Shown one piece after another: positions 1 to 10,196 of a DNA stretch of 64,000 bases (position 1 is its first letter; every line of letters begins with the position of its first letter). The DNA is from Desulfocurvibacter africanus subsp. africanus DSM 2603 (lineage in GTDB: Bacteria; Desulfobacterota; Desulfovibrionia; Desulfovibrionales; Desulfovibrionaceae), in assembly GCF_000422545.1 (NCBI RefSeq), contig NZ_AULZ01000010.1, forward strand, positions 1 through 64,000, written 5' to 3'. The position numbers were made by a program, and so were the translations under genes. The notes beneath the pieces were generated by a model, which searched no databases, was not told where the DNA came from, and worked only from the letters and a program-made list of their open reading frames with translations.

Positions 1-395
1 GGCGGACGGGCTATCTAGGCTGTTTGCCTTGCGCCGTCAACTCCCCATTCAATCTTTTTTTGCGACCACCCCACTGGGCAGCCCCTATTCAAATATGGTC
101 GGGGAATCTTCGTCCAAACGGAAAAATTCAGCTTTCACAGAACCGCCGCCTCTCCTTACGGAGACTTGGCCCACCTCGTGGCGGACGAGCTATCTATGCC
201 CTCTTGCCCTCACCGTCAAGCCCGCATGGAATCTTTTTTCCACCAGACCGACGGGCGTGATCGCCAACCCACCGGAAGCTTTGCTTCCCTGACGCGGGTC
301 GACCGCGGGACAAGAAGCCCTTGTGCTTCAACCGTCAGAGCGAACGTGGTTTCTATGCCTTTCGATCATACCCGTCAATCACAGTTTTTCCTTCA
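1..395. repeat. Degenerate repeats in a noncoding leader
   Basis: No convincing gene is seen in the first 699 bases. The segments starting at 1 and 180 are clearly related over about 60 bp: both begin GGCGGACGRGCTATCTA, continue to CCGTCAA and end in AATCTTTTTT. A weaker third copy lies around 350-392 (CTATGCC, CCGTCAA, then a T-run). The spacing is about 179 and 160 bp. In the first copy, GACGG/CCGTC and AGGC/GCCT could pair as a nested hairpin, but the later copies do not keep this well. The short reading frames here have no codon character and no ribosome site. Function is unknown. Confidence 0.45.
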
Positions 396-699
396 TTCTC
401 TCGACAATGAGCACGATGGTGCCGTACGGGCGCTAGCAGCAATTTCATCACATCTGCAGAGCAACTGGGCTTTGCAAACACGGCTTCACCACCACGGAGA
501 TTATTGTTCACGCGCCTGAAAGCTAACATTTGCTGGTGGACATCTTTACCTTTATTTAATCTTTCGTTTTTAATTTAAGGGCTTACAAGAGAAGCATGTT
601 TTCCTGTACACGATCACTTCTAATTCGAAATATATTGTGATATTATTAAGTTAATTATCAAACCATAAGGTCATATATTTTGTTAAAGGAGCTCGGCTC
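396..699 (+). other. AT-rich leader of the chemoreceptor gene
   Basis: This gene-free stretch turns strongly AT-rich from about 530 to 680, unlike the G+C-rich surroundings, and probably holds the promoter of the chemoreceptor gene. I cannot pick a convincing -35/-10 or -24/-12 pair. A ribosome site AAAGGAG (685-691) lies 8 nt before the ATG at 700. Confidence 0.4.
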
Positions 700-3114
700 A
701 TGCCCAAAGCATTGAGTTTCAATACTAAGCTACTGTTAAGCACCATCGGCGTTGTCATCGTCTCCATTATCATACTCACCTCGGTCAACCTCTGGCAGTC
801 CAACCAGTCATTGACCAACCTGGGCCTTTCCACAATAGGCGCCGTTGGAGACACTCTTTACCGAGATATTGAAATCCAACATCAATTGACTCAAGAAAAA
901 GTTCATGCCGACCTCGCAACACTCGAACGTGAACTGAGCAATATTGGCCTGCTTTTCCTCAACAAGCGCCAAGCGCAGACCATGACCATCGTCAATCAGG
1001 TCACGCAGGCTCAGGAAACAGCCGAGGTCCCGTCCATGTTCGTCGGCGGCAACCGCATCGACGACCACCATCTCGTGGATCGCGTGCAGCAAATGGCGGG
1101 GGGCACCGCCACCGTATTCCAGGTCCTACCCGGCAAGCTGTTGCGCATATCCACCAATGTGCGCAAGACCAACGGCGATCGGGCCGTGGGCACCTACATT
1201 CCTGAATCGAGCCCTGTCTACCAGGCTGTCATGCGCGGGGAAACCTACCTTGGACGGGCTTTTGTGGTGAACGCCTGGTACGTCACCGCCTACAAACCCA
1301 TCAAGGACATCCAGGGCGAAATCGCCGCGGTGCTCTACGTGGGCCGCCCCATAATGAATCCCCAGAACCGCAAGCTCATCATCGAGGCCAGCATGGGCGG
1401 GAAGGGTCAAGCTTTCGTCTATAACACCCAAGGCGAGATTCTCCTGCACCCCGACGAGAGCATGGTTGGTAAGCGCATTGAGGATCAGTCCTTTGGCGAC
1501 AGGCTTCTTTCGGTCACCAACGGCTATGTCGATTATGATTCCGAAGGCCAGCACACTCTGGCCTATGCTCGCTATTTCGAGCCCTGGGATTGGAACATAG
1601 TAGTAGGCATCACTGATGATGACTTGCTCAGCAAAGCCAGGCAGCGCATTTACATTGTCAGCGCCGTGGCTGCAACGGCCCTGCTCGGCCTGGCCGCGCT
1701 GCTGGCCATGGGCGTGGTGCGCACCGTGGCCAAGCCGCTGCACCGTCTGGAAGCCTATACGCGCGAAGTGGCCACAGGCAATTTCAATGCGACCATCGAC
1801 TATTCCGGCCGGGATGCCATTGGCGAAACCATCGAGGCCGTGCGTACGATGGTGGCCGAAATGAAGCACAAGCTTGGCTACGCCCGCGGCATTCTCGACG
1901 GCATGACCACGCCCTGTCTTGTGGTGGATACGAGCGAGCGCATTACGTTTATCAACAAAGAATGTCTCGCCATGCTCCAGCTCGATGGTCCGCCGGAACG
2001 TCACCACGGCGAGCTTATGTCTCAAGTCTTTTATAACGATCCCACGCGCCAGACAGTAGTGGGCAAAAGCATGAAAACCGGCGAGATTACACGTAATCTG
2101 GACGTTCAGATCAAGGGCCACAAGGGTGGGCTCGTGCATGTGCTGGCCAACATCGCACCTCTGGCGGACCTGGACGGTAAAATCATCGGCGGCTTCTGTA
2201 TCTACGTGGATCTGACCACCATCAAAGAGCATGAAACGCAAATCCATCAACAGAACGAACGCATCGCCCAGGTGGCTCGCGAAGCCGACCACATCTCCGA
2301 AATCGTCTCCTCTGCCGCCGAAGAGCTTTCAGCTCAGGTGGAGCAGGCCAGCCGAGGCTCCGAAATCCAGAGCAGTCGCGCCGGAGAAACCGCCACGGCC
2401 ATGGAGCAGATGAACGCCTCGGTGCTTGAGGTCGCCAAGAGCGCTTCCAATGCTGCCGAAAGCGCGGACCAGGCCAAGGAGAAAGCCGCGGCAGGCGAGG
2501 CCAAGGTGCGTCAGGTCATCGCGGCCATCTCCGAAGTCGACCGGCAGGCCGCCACTCTGCAGCAGTACATGAGCGAACTCGGTCAGCGGGCCGATGGCAT
2601 CGGCCAGATCATCACGGTCATCGAGGACATTGCTGACCAGACCAACCTGCTGGCGCTCAACGCGGCCATTGAGGCCGCCCGCGCCGGTGACGCGGGAAGA
2701 GGCTTCGCGGTCGTGGCTGACGAAGTGCGCAAACTGGCCGAGAAGACCATGAACGCCACGAAAGAGGTGGCCTCGGCCATTGCCTCCATTCAACAGGGAG
2801 CTTCGAAATCCATCGAAGCCACGCGCTCGGCGACCGAGGCGGTAGGACGATCCACTCGCCTGGCCGAGGAATCGGGCCAAGCCATGCACGAGATCGTACG
2901 CATCGCCGATGCGACGGCCGGGCAGGTGCAATCCATCGCCACGGCCAGCGAGGAGCAATCCGCGGCCAGCGAAGAAATCAACCATGCCGTGGAAGAGATC
3001 AACCGCATATCCTCCGAGACAGCCGACGGCATGTCCCAGTCCGCCAAGGCCGTATCCGACTTGGCTAAACAGGCCTTGGAGCTCAAGCGACTAATCGAGG
3101 GGTTGAACGAATAA
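700..3114 (+). CDS. Methyl-accepting chemotaxis protein (Cache-HAMP-PAS-MCP signal)
   Basis: Inner-membrane chemoreceptor of 804 residues that would pass ligand binding to CheA/CheW. A membrane segment at about residues 11-32 is followed by a periplasmic Cache-type sensor (about 40-310, with the pattern GTATVFQ...LRISTNV...YVTAYKPI). A second membrane segment lies at about 316-340, then HAMP, a PAS domain from about 398 and a long methyl-accepting coiled coil. The conserved hairpin tip [20 protein letters not shown] is near 645-665. The extra PAS between HAMP and the signalling domain suggests a second, cytoplasmic input such as redox or a bound cofactor. The start is supported by AAAGGAG. 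It stands alone, with a terminator after it. The ligand cannot be read from sequence. Confidence 0.95.
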   Translation: MPKALSFNTKLLLSTIGVVIVSIIILTSVNLWQSNQSLTNLGLSTIGAVGDTLYRDIEIQHQLTQEKVHADLATLERELSNIGLLFLNKRQAQTMTIVNQVTQAQETAEVPSMFVGGNRIDDHHLVDRVQQMAGGTATVFQVLPGKLLRISTNVRKTNGDRAVGTYIPESSPVYQAVMRGETYLGRAFVVNAWYVTAYKPIKDIQGEIAAVLYVGRPIMNPQNRKLIIEASMGGKGQAFVYNTQGEILLHPDESMVGKRIEDQSFGDRLLSVTNGYVDYDSEGQHTLAYARYFEPWDWNIVVGITDDDLLSKARQRIYIVSAVAATALLGLAALLAMGVVRTVAKPLHRLEAYTREVATGNFNATIDYSGRDAIGETIEAVRTMVAEMKHKLGYARGILDGMTTPCLVVDTSERITFINKECLAMLQLDGPPERHHGELMSQVFYNDPTRQTVVGKSMKTGEITRNLDVQIKGHKGGLVHVLANIAPLADLDGKIIGGFCIYVDLTTIKEHETQIHQQNERIAQVAREADHISEIVSSAAEELSAQVEQASRGSEIQSSRAGETATAMEQMNASVLEVAKSASNAAESADQAKEKAAAGEAKVRQVIAAISEVDRQAATLQQYMSELGQRADGIGQIITVIEDIADQTNLLALNAAIEAARAGDAGRGFAVVADEVRKLAEKTMNATKEVASAIASIQQGASKSIEATRSATEAVGRSTRLAEESGQAMHEIVRIADATAGQVQSIATASEEQSAASEEINHAVEEINRISSETADGMSQSAKAVSDLAKQALELKRLIEGLNE

Positions 3115-3162
3115 GGCGGGATGGGTAGTGCGGAAATGAACGTATAATTTGTAATAATTAGA

Positions 3163-3199
3163 GGGCCGGGCGAGGTTGAATCCTCTCCCGGCCCTTATT
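3163..3199. terminator. Bidirectional terminator between convergent genes
   Basis: GGGCCGGGCGAGG (3163-3175) pairs with CCTCTCCCGGCCC (3182-3194) across a short loop, followed by TTATTGCTT. It lies between the chemoreceptor and the convergent TorD-like gene and can serve both. Confidence 0.7.
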
Positions 3200-3223
3200 G
3201 CTTAAGATGCCAGCGAACCCGCG

Positions 3224-3805
3224 TCAGTCAAGAAAACCAGGCTCGGCCACTGCCATGGTCAGCCGCCCCAGGGTCTTGTAAGTCACTGTCTTCGCGGTGT
3301 TCAAGAGCTGTTCGCCATACTCCCTGGCCCATGTGGCGATGTGCTCGCCGTGGAAAGCGCGAGCCGTGGCCAGCAGGCTTTCCCGTTCGGCATCCGGCAG
3401 TTCGGCGCTACGCAGGAGCACGCTAAGGAAAGCCAGCTCAAAGCCCAGGTGGTCAGGGGCGGACATGAGTTTCCAATGCGCCTCACACTCCAATTCAGCG
3501 GGATCGAAGCCCTCGCGTTCAAAGACTTCGCGCACCTGAGCGCTGCATTCGCCCTGCATGCGCCGCTCGCGGAGGAGTGATTCATAAGGAGGAATGTACG
3601 CACCCGATTCAGAGCCAATGAACAAATCATGATATTCAAGGCGCACCCTGTCGATCACGTCGCTAGACTCGTCATCCCCGCCCAGGCCAGACATGACCTT
3701 GACCGCATCCTCGCTGGGATTCGTGAGGTAAAGGACCGCCATGACATCGAGAAGGCGATCCGCGGGGACCTCGTGGATGAGCGAATTCCAATCTTTTGCC
3801 TTCAT
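3224..3805 (-). CDS. TorD/DmsD-family molybdoenzyme chaperone
   Basis: Cytoplasmic chaperone of 193 residues in the TorD family, which binds Tat signal peptides and helps load cofactor into molybdopterin oxidoreductases. Family marks are visible: EYHDLF followed by PPYES, then the helix DHLGFELAFL, then FHGEHI..W near the C-terminus. It is all helical in pattern, with no signal peptide or membrane segment. The usual partner, a molybdoenzyme operon, is not adjacent: the neighbours are a chemoreceptor and, across a repeat element, proB. It therefore either serves an enzyme encoded elsewhere or is a relic. The start ATG (3803-3805) is a reasonable choice, with no strong alternative. Confidence 0.85.
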   Translation of the reverse strand: MKAKDWNSLIHEVPADRLLDVMAVLYLTNPSEDAVKVMSGLGGDDESSDVIDRVRLEYHDLFIGSESGAYIPPYESLLRERRMQGECSAQVREVFEREGFDPAELECEAHWKLMSAPDHLGFELAFLSVLLRSAELPDAERESLLATARAFHGEHIATWAREYGEQLLNTAKTVTYKTLGRLTMAVAEPGFLD

Positions 3806-3861
3806 GGATGATTACCTAACCTGAGTGCAACCATCTGTCGAGCGACGCAGCCAGCTTGGGT

Positions 3862-3991
3862 CTAGAGCAGATTGCTTTTAAGACGCCCGCTCCGGCGTTG
3901 ACGGCGCAAGTGAATTGCGCCTGCGCCGAAGCTAGCGGCAAGCCATGCCGACGCATGGCTTGCAGAGCATTTTCAAAAGCAAAATGCTCTA
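3862..3991 (+). repeat. MITE-like dispersed repeat, copy 1
   Basis: This 130-bp element recurs in reverse complement at 10063-10188 with high identity. Its ends are imperfect inverted repeats (AGAGCAGATTGCTTTTAAG against the complement of the right end, AGAGCATTTTGCTTTTGAA). Inside are three hairpins: GGCGCAA/TTGCGCC, GCAAGCCATG/CATGGCTTGC and AGAGCATTTT/AAAATGCTCT. It has no coding capacity. It sits in the 386-bp gap between the TorD-like gene and proB; nothing else was recognised in that gap. Confidence 0.75.
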
Positions 3992-4191
3992 AAGGCGACG
4001 AACCTGGCCGGTCGGACAGCTTTTCAAGAAAACGAACTCCACGACTTGGCGCGTTGTGGGTGTATTCGCAAACCCGCCAGAGAAGTAGGCCTGGCCTCAA
4101 AAATTCCAGTAGCTGCGGGGTCCGATAGGTGTCCCTAGCGGGAGAAGCTGGAGGAGTGCAGTATCCTTTTCCGGGACTTTGAAGACAGCTC

Positions 4192-5349
4192 CTACAATGC
4201 CGGATCCAGCAGCATGTTGTCGCGGTGCACGACCTCGGGGTACAGGCCGGGGCCGAGCAATTCCTCGATCGAGCCCGTGCGGCGGCCCATGATTTTCTTG
4301 AGGTCCTGGGCCGCGTAGTTGGTCACGCCTACGCCGATGGTCTGGCCTTGCCAATCGAGGATGCGCACGTGGGCACCCTTGCCGAAGCGGCCCTCCACGC
4401 GACTGATGCCCGCCGGCAGCAAACTCTTGCCTTTCTCGCGCAGGGCGCGGGCCGCGCCCTCGTCCACCCAGATCTCGCCCATGGGCTTGGAGTGATAGGC
4501 CAGCCAGAACTTGCGGCTAGGGATGGCCTGCGCCTCGGGCATGATCCAAGTGCCCATGTCCTCGCCGGCCATGGCCTTCTCCAACGCATAGCGCTCCTTG
4601 CCTGAAACGATGAGCGTGGGAACGGCCAGTTGCGCCGCGCGCTTGGCGGCCAGCAGCTTGGAGTACATGCCGCCGCTGCCGACCGTGGTCTTGCCATGAC
4701 ACATGGCTTCGACGTCAAGGTGCGCGATCTCCTGGATGCACTCCAGTCGGCAAGCCTTGGGATTCTCGGATGGGTTGGCCTCGAACACGCCGGTGGCCGA
4801 GGTCAGGTTGACGAACAGATCCGCATCCACCAGCCCGAGGACCATGCTGGCCAGGGCGTCGTTGTCACCAAAGGCCAACTCGGCCACGGCCACGGAATCG
4901 TTCTCGTTGATGATGGGGATGACCCGCCACTCCAGGAGGGTGGTCAAGGTATTGCGAGCGTTGAGGAAACGCTGGCGACTCTGAAAGTCGTCGCGGGTAA
5001 GCAGGATCTGGGCAGTGGTCTTGCCGCAGCGAGCGAAGGCCTCATCATATTCGTGCATGAGCCGGCTCTGGCCGATGGAGGCCGCGGCCTGCTTGGCCGG
5101 TAGCCCAAAAATGTCCTTGCCGCAGGGGGGACAAGCCAGCAAAGCCTGCCGGCCGGCGGCAACCGCGCCCGAGGTGACCAGGATGACGTCCTGCCCCCGG
5201 TCGTGCAGCGAGGCGATCTGGTCCGTCAGGCGGTTGACCACCCGCAGGTTCAGGCCGTGCTCATCCGTGAGCACCGCGCTGCCCACTTTCACAAGCACTC
5301 GTTTCGCATTCTCCAACACAGTACGCTTGTGCTCGCGCCAATCCTGCAT
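4192..5349 (-). CDS. proB: Glutamate 5-kinase
   Basis: Phosphorylates glutamate with ATP in the first step of proline synthesis; cytoplasmic. The 385-residue protein has the amino-acid-kinase core (VLVKVGSAVL near the N-terminus, VTSGAVAAGR, then NENDSVAV...FGDNDALAS) and a C-terminal PUA domain from about residue 285. The length fits the two-domain bacterial enzyme. I start at the ATG giving MQDWREHKR; an upstream GTG (5406) in frame would add 19 unconserved residues. It follows obgE on the same strand after a 250-bp gap that holds a perfect hairpin (5543-5561). That fits the common obgE-proB order, although the gap allows separate expression. Confidence 0.95.
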   Translation of the reverse strand: MQDWREHKRTVLENAKRVLVKVGSAVLTDEHGLNLRVVNRLTDQIASLHDRGQDVILVTSGAVAAGRQALLACPPCGKDIFGLPAKQAAASIGQSRLMHEYDEAFARCGKTTAQILLTRDDFQSRQRFLNARNTLTTLLEWRVIPIINENDSVAVAELAFGDNDALASMVLGLVDADLFVNLTSATGVFEANPSENPKACRLECIQEIAHLDVEAMCHGKTTVGSGGMYSKLLAAKRAAQLAVPTLIVSGKERYALEKAMAGEDMGTWIMPEAQAIPSRKFWLAYHSKPMGEIWVDEGAARALREKGKSLLPAGISRVEGRFGKGAHVRILDWQGQTIGVGVTNYAAQDLKKIMGRRTGSIEELLGPGLYPEVVHRDNMLLDPAL

Positions 5350-5600
5350 GTTCCGATTTTCCACCCGTTGAAAGATGTAGTTTGTCCGCCCAGCGTTGCT
5401 TCGCACTAACCGCTAACGTCCGTTTGCGCAAGCACGCGGGAAGGTTGTTCCTTCAAGATTCCCTGGATGACTTGAGGTAGGCGCGGCCCTCCTCAAACTA
5501 CTCCCGCCAGAGGGACCCTACTTGGCCGTTTAGTTCGGGACAGGCTTCCTCGAAGGAAGCCGGAGTGCTTCACACATCGGTTCGGAGTGCAGGCCTAACG

Positions 5601-6854
<1,254 letters not shown>

Positions 6855-7451
6855 CTACCCTTTGGGGAAAAGCCTGGCCACGATCTGGCGCGCTTCGTCT
6901 AGCCAAGTCTCGCGCTGCTCCCGCGTGGACACGCAGACAACGCCGAAAGTACGCCGGTGCACGTCCGTCACACCGCACAGCCTGAACACGCAGTCCTTCC
7001 AGATGCGTTCCAGCGGGTCGCCGAAAACAGCCCGCTCGCGCTCCTCGAAGGTATTGGAAGTATTAAAGACCACCGCCCGCCTAGCCTTGAGCAGCCCACG
7101 CGGCACACCCTCGCCGCCATCGCCCTCCACGAACTCATAACATACGCCAGGCCGTATGACCCGGTCCACCCAGCCCGTAAGTATGGCCGGCGGCATGCCC
7201 CACCAGTTTGGATGCACAACGACGATGCCATCGGCCTCGACAATTTCGCGGCAGTGCTCGTCCACCAGCGTGGGCAGGGCTGCTTCGCGCGGAATCTCAC
7301 CTGCCGGCAGCAGCGGATCGAAACCCTCGGCGTACAGATCGCGCAGGCGGACCTTATGCCCCATGCCGCGCAACGTCTCGGCTGCCGTCTGAGCGATGCC
7401 GTGGTTCAGACTACCCGGATTGGGATGGGCGAGAATGATTGAGACGCGCAC
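6855..7451 (-). CDS. Flavodoxin-fold NAD(P)H:quinone oxidoreductase-like protein
   Basis: Predicted cytoplasmic FMN or FAD oxidoreductase (flavodoxin-2 / NQO1-KefF type) of 198 residues. The N-terminal IILAHPNPGSLNHG is the flavin-phosphate loop. VVVHPNWWGMPPAILTGWVDRV is the quinone/flavin-binding stretch typical of the family. It probably makes two-electron reductions of quinones or electrophiles. Its position is unusual: it splits the normally adjacent rpmA and obgE, with a terminator hairpin on its 5' side and a 9-bp gap to obgE on its 3' side. It could thus be read with obgE from its own promoter or by read-through. Confidence 0.88.
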   Translation of the reverse strand: MRVSIILAHPNPGSLNHGIAQTAAETLRGMGHKVRLRDLYAEGFDPLLPAGEIPREAALPTLVDEHCREIVEADGIVVVHPNWWGMPPAILTGWVDRVIRPGVCYEFVEGDGGEGVPRGLLKARRAVVFNTSNTFEERERAVFGDPLERIWKDCVFRLCGVTDVHRRTFGVVCVSTREQRETWLDEARQIVARLFPKG

Positions 7452-7485
7452 GACCTAGCTCCTGTCGGATTATGAAAAGGGCAAA

Positions 7486-7518
7486 TAGAAAAAGGGCGGA
7501 AGATCGCTCTTCCACCCT
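7486..7518 (-). terminator. Terminator after rpmA
   Basis: Read on the minus strand, GGGTGGAAGA, loop GCGA and TCTTCCGCCC form a stem followed by TTTTTC. It lies between rpmA and the oxidoreductase gene, so much of the ribosomal-protein transcript should stop here. Confidence 0.75.
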
Positions 7519-7543
7519 AAAAATCGACTCCGAAAAAAAACTT

Positions 7544-7813
7544 CTAGGCCTCGGCCGGGACGATGGTGACCCTAGTCTTGACCTTGTTCTTGCGGGTGTA
7601 CTTCTCGTACTTGACCACGCCGTCCACCATGGCGAACAGGGTATAATCCCTGCCCATGCCGACATTGATGCCGGGATGAATGGTGGTGCCGACCTGACGC
7701 ACGAGGATATTGCCCGCCAGGACCTGCTGGCCGCCGTAGCGCTTGACGCCGCGGCGTTGGCCCTGCGAGTCGCGGCCGTTGCGTGAACTGCCGCCTGCTT
7801 TTTTGTGAGCCAT
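7544..7813 (-). CDS. rpmA: 50S ribosomal protein L27
   Basis: 89-residue L27 of the large subunit, whose N-terminus reaches the peptidyl-transferase centre. The sequence [20 protein letters not shown] followed by LGVK-type KRYGGQ and GNILVRQRG-type [10 protein letters not shown] is diagnostic. It begins MAHKK without the extended cleavable N-terminus of Firmicutes. It follows rplU after 15 bp, as a two-gene ribosomal operon. Confidence 0.98.
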   Translation of the reverse strand: MAHKKAGGSSRNGRDSQGQRRGVKRYGGQQVLAGNILVRQVGTTIHPGINVGMGRDYTLFAMVDGVVKYEKYTRKNKVKTRVTIVPAEA

Positions 7814-7828
7814 GGCTTGCTCCTTGCC

Positions 7829-8140
7829 TTAAGCGGAAATAGTTTTGACTTTCAGCTTGGTGAAGTCTTGCCGATGGCCCTGGGTCTTCTTGGAGTCCTT
7901 GCGGCGGCGCTTCTTGAAGACGATGATCTTCTCGCCGCGGCCGTGCTCGACCACTTCGACAGTGACCTTGGCGCTCTGCACGTAGGGCTGGCCAAACGTC
8001 ATATCAGCGCCGCTGCCCACGGCCAGGACCTTGTCCAGGACGACCTCGGAGCCGGCTTCGGCCACGAGCTTCTCCACACTGAAAACAAGGCCTTCTTGGA
8101 CCTTGTACTGCTTTCCGCCGGTTTCGATAATCGCGTACAT
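7829..8140 (-). CDS. rplU: 50S ribosomal protein L21
   Basis: 103-residue L21, a 23S-rRNA-binding protein of the large subunit. MYAIIETGGKQYKV at the N-terminus and VFKKRRRKDSKKTQGHRQ near the C-terminus are the family signature. The start is fixed by GGAGGAAT just upstream of the ATG; a longer in-frame reading adds 15 residues that do not belong to the family. It is the first gene of the rplU-rpmA unit, with a sigma-70 promoter about 30 bp upstream. Confidence 0.98.
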   Translation of the reverse strand: MYAIIETGGKQYKVQEGLVFSVEKLVAEAGSEVVLDKVLAVGSGADMTFGQPYVQSAKVTVEVVEHGRGEKIIVFKKRRRKDSKKTQGHRQDFTKLKVKTISA

Positions 8141-8167
8141 GCTATTCCTCCGTAAAGCGGGACGAGT

Positions 8168-8197
8168 GATATAGCCACCTATCACCCTTCAAGTCAA
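8168..8197 (-). promoter_or_regulatory. Sigma-70 promoter of rplU-rpmA
   Basis: On the minus strand, TTGACT (8192-8197) and TATATC (8168-8173) are separated by 18 bp and lie about 28 bp before the rplU start. They fit a housekeeping promoter. The next gene on the other side is divergent. Confidence 0.65.
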
Positions 8198-8343
8198 GAG
8201 CCGCTTTGCGTTTTTTTGTCGTTCTCAGCGGCCTGCCCGCTCTGATTTCCCATCCGATGTTGCCCGGCATTGATCCCGAGCCCGCTTTTGGAATAGGCTG
8301 TGAGTATCGGATTCCTGTCCGCAACGTCAAGCGAGGGTGCGCC

Positions 8344-9450
8344 ATGCCAAGCTTCGACCTGCCACCAGACCACAGGCCATATACCGACACCTACTTTCTG
8401 CGCGCCAAGCGCATTCTGGAAGCCGACGACCTGAACCCGCGCGTGACCTATCAGGTCTTCATCCGCAAGGGACCCGGCCTCGTGAGCGGCATGGACGAGG
8501 CAGTGGCCATCCTGGCCAAGTATGCGCACATCCATGGCCACGACCAAGGCACTCACGTTTACGCCCTGCCCGAAGGCAACGAGTTCCAACCCGGCGACAG
8601 CCTCATGCACATCGAAGCGCCCATCCAGCAGATCGTTGAGCTGGAAACCATGTACCTGGGCGTCATCTCCGCAGCCACGACCATGAACAACGCCCACGGC
8701 TTGGACCTGCAGGCCGTGCGTGATCGCGGCCGGGCCATCCGCGATCTGTGCCCCGACAAGCAGCTCATCTACTTCGGCGCGCGCCATTGGCACTGGTCCA
8801 TGGACCCGGAGATCAGCCGCATCCTGGTGGAAGAGTGCGGGTGGAATGCCTGTTCCACCGACGCCGGAGCCCACGGCGCAGGCCTGGACAAGGGCGTCGG
8901 CACCATCCCGCATGCCCTGGTGCTGACCTATGCCCATAGCCATGGCGTAGCGCGGGCCACGGTCGAGGCTACCCTGGCTTTTGACCGGCACATGGAGCCC
9001 GAGGCCAAACGCATTGCCCTGGTGGATACCTTCAACAGGGAGATCGACGATACCCTGGCCACGGCTCGGGCCATGCCCGGCCGACTGCACGGCGTGCGCC
9101 TGGACACGGCCGGAGAGCTGGTAGCTCAGGGCAGCCCGGCCCAAGGCGAGCGCTACTGGGCCGGCAAGGGCGTGACAGTGGAAGGCACGGCCGCCGTGCG
9201 CAGCGCCCTGGACGAGGCAGGATTCGAAAAGGTGAATATCACCCTGTCCAGCGGCTTCGGCAAATTAGACAAGCTGCGCGCCTTCGTGGAAGGCGAGCGC
9301 AAACATGGCCGGCTGTTCGAGGCCCTGGGCATCGGCGGCGTATTCGATTCCTGGCATGCCACCTCGGACATAGTACGTATCGAGGGCCGCGAAATGTCCA
9401 AGACCGGACGCGGCTACCTGCCCAACCCGAATATGCGCCGAGTGCTGTAA
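8344..9450 (+). CDS. Nicotinate phosphoribosyltransferase family protein
   Basis: Predicted to convert nicotinate and PRPP to nicotinate mononucleotide in NAD salvage. The 368-residue protein has an N-terminal YTDTYFL motif, the central FGARHWHW stretch and the C-terminal TLSSGFGKLDKLRAF...FDSWHATSDIVRIEG of the type II phosphoribosyltransferase barrel. I start at the ATG (8344) after GCGAGGG, since upstream residues look unconserved. It is followed 48 bp later by a nicotinamidase-like gene in the same direction. That pairing supports salvage of nicotinamide via nicotinate. It belongs to the shorter, archaeal-like branch rather than classical PncB, so substrate choice is inferred. Confidence 0.85.
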   Translation: MPSFDLPPDHRPYTDTYFLRAKRILEADDLNPRVTYQVFIRKGPGLVSGMDEAVAILAKYAHIHGHDQGTHVYALPEGNEFQPGDSLMHIEAPIQQIVELETMYLGVISAATTMNNAHGLDLQAVRDRGRAIRDLCPDKQLIYFGARHWHWSMDPEISRILVEECGWNACSTDAGAHGAGLDKGVGTIPHALVLTYAHSHGVARATVEATLAFDRHMEPEAKRIALVDTFNREIDDTLATARAMPGRLHGVRLDTAGELVAQGSPAQGERYWAGKGVTVEGTAAVRSALDEAGFEKVNITLSSGFGKLDKLRAFVEGERKHGRLFEALGIGGVFDSWHATSDIVRIEGREMSKTGRGYLPNPNMRRVL

Positions 9451-9498
9451 AACCAGCCGCGCGGCCAATTACGCTGCGGCACAAGCCAAGAGGACACC

Positions 9499-10065
9499 AT
9501 GAAGCCAGCCCTGCTCATCATCGACATGCTCGTGGACTTCGTACACGAGGACGGCGCGTTGCATGTCCCAGGCGCACAAGAAGCCATTCCGGTCATTCGC
9601 AAGGTACACGACACACTGCGCGAACGCGGAGTGCCTATCCTGTATCTCTGCGACGCGCATTCGCTGGATGATCCGGAAATGGCCGATTGGCCGCCCCACG
9701 CCATCCAAGGCACCAAGGGGGCCGAGATCATTTCCAGCCTGGAGCCGGCCCCGGACGACCTCGTCATCCAGAAGACACACATCCGCGGTTTCGACGAGCC
9801 CGAGGTGGCCGAGAAAATCGAGGAGTTGGAGGCCGATTATCTCATCATTACCGGTGTGGCCACGGAATACTGCGTCAAGGAAACGGCCTTGCAGGCCCGC
9901 GAGCACGGCCTTGCCGTCACCATCGTCACCGACGGCGTAGCCGGAGTGGAGCGCAATACCGGCGACATCGAGCGGGCCGTGGAGGAACTGCGCTTGGCCG
10001 GGGCTCAATTCCTGAGCAGCAAGGAACTGCTCGGCGACCTGGAAGGACGGGTGCACGCGGCGTAG
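9499..10065 (+). CDS. Isochorismatase-fold nicotinamidase-like hydrolase
   Basis: Cysteine hydrolase of 188 residues, probably deaminating nicotinamide to nicotinate. The catalytic triad of the fold is visible: Asp9 in LLIIDMLVDF, Lys92 in VIQKTHIRGF and Cys125 in GVATEYCVKETA. The cis-peptide GVAT precedes the cysteine. Asp52, His54 and His67 could be the metal site typical of nicotinamidases. It follows the phosphoribosyltransferase gene closely, which favours nicotinamidase over isochorismatase. A dispersed repeat begins exactly at its stop codon. Confidence 0.85.
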   Translation: MKPALLIIDMLVDFVHEDGALHVPGAQEAIPVIRKVHDTLRERGVPILYLCDAHSLDDPEMADWPPHAIQGTKGAEIISSLEPAPDDLVIQKTHIRGFDEPEVAEKIEELEADYLIITGVATEYCVKETALQAREHGLAVTIVTDGVAGVERNTGDIERAVEELRLAGAQFLSSKELLGDLEGRVHAA

Positions 10066-10188
10066 AGCATTTGCTTTTGAAAATGCTCTGCAAGCCATGC
10101 GCGGCATGGCTTGCCGCCGTGTAGGCGTAGGCGCAATTCACTTGCGCCGTTAACGCCGGAGCGGGTGTCTTAAAAGCAATCTGTCTAG
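10063..10188 (-). repeat. MITE-like dispersed repeat, copy 2 (inverted)
   Basis: Reverse-complement copy of the element at 3862-3991. It keeps both ends, the GCAAGCCATG/CATGGCTTGC hairpin and the GGCGCAA/TTGCGCC hairpin; a few internal bases differ. Its left end supplies the TAG stop of the nicotinamidase-like gene, and it ends 9 bp before the stop of comF. It therefore fills the whole gap between two convergent genes and may act as their terminator. Confidence 0.75.
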
Positions 10189-10196
10189 TAGGACAC

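Noticed and set aside
1-240. A c-di-GMP (GEMM) riboswitch in the repeat region
   Set aside because: Only loose similarity on the minus strand; the conserved receptor and core bases of GEMM are not present.
1-519. Short overlapping reading frames on the plus strand
   Set aside because: No ribosome sites, no codon bias, and repeats run through them in different frames; treated as noncoding.
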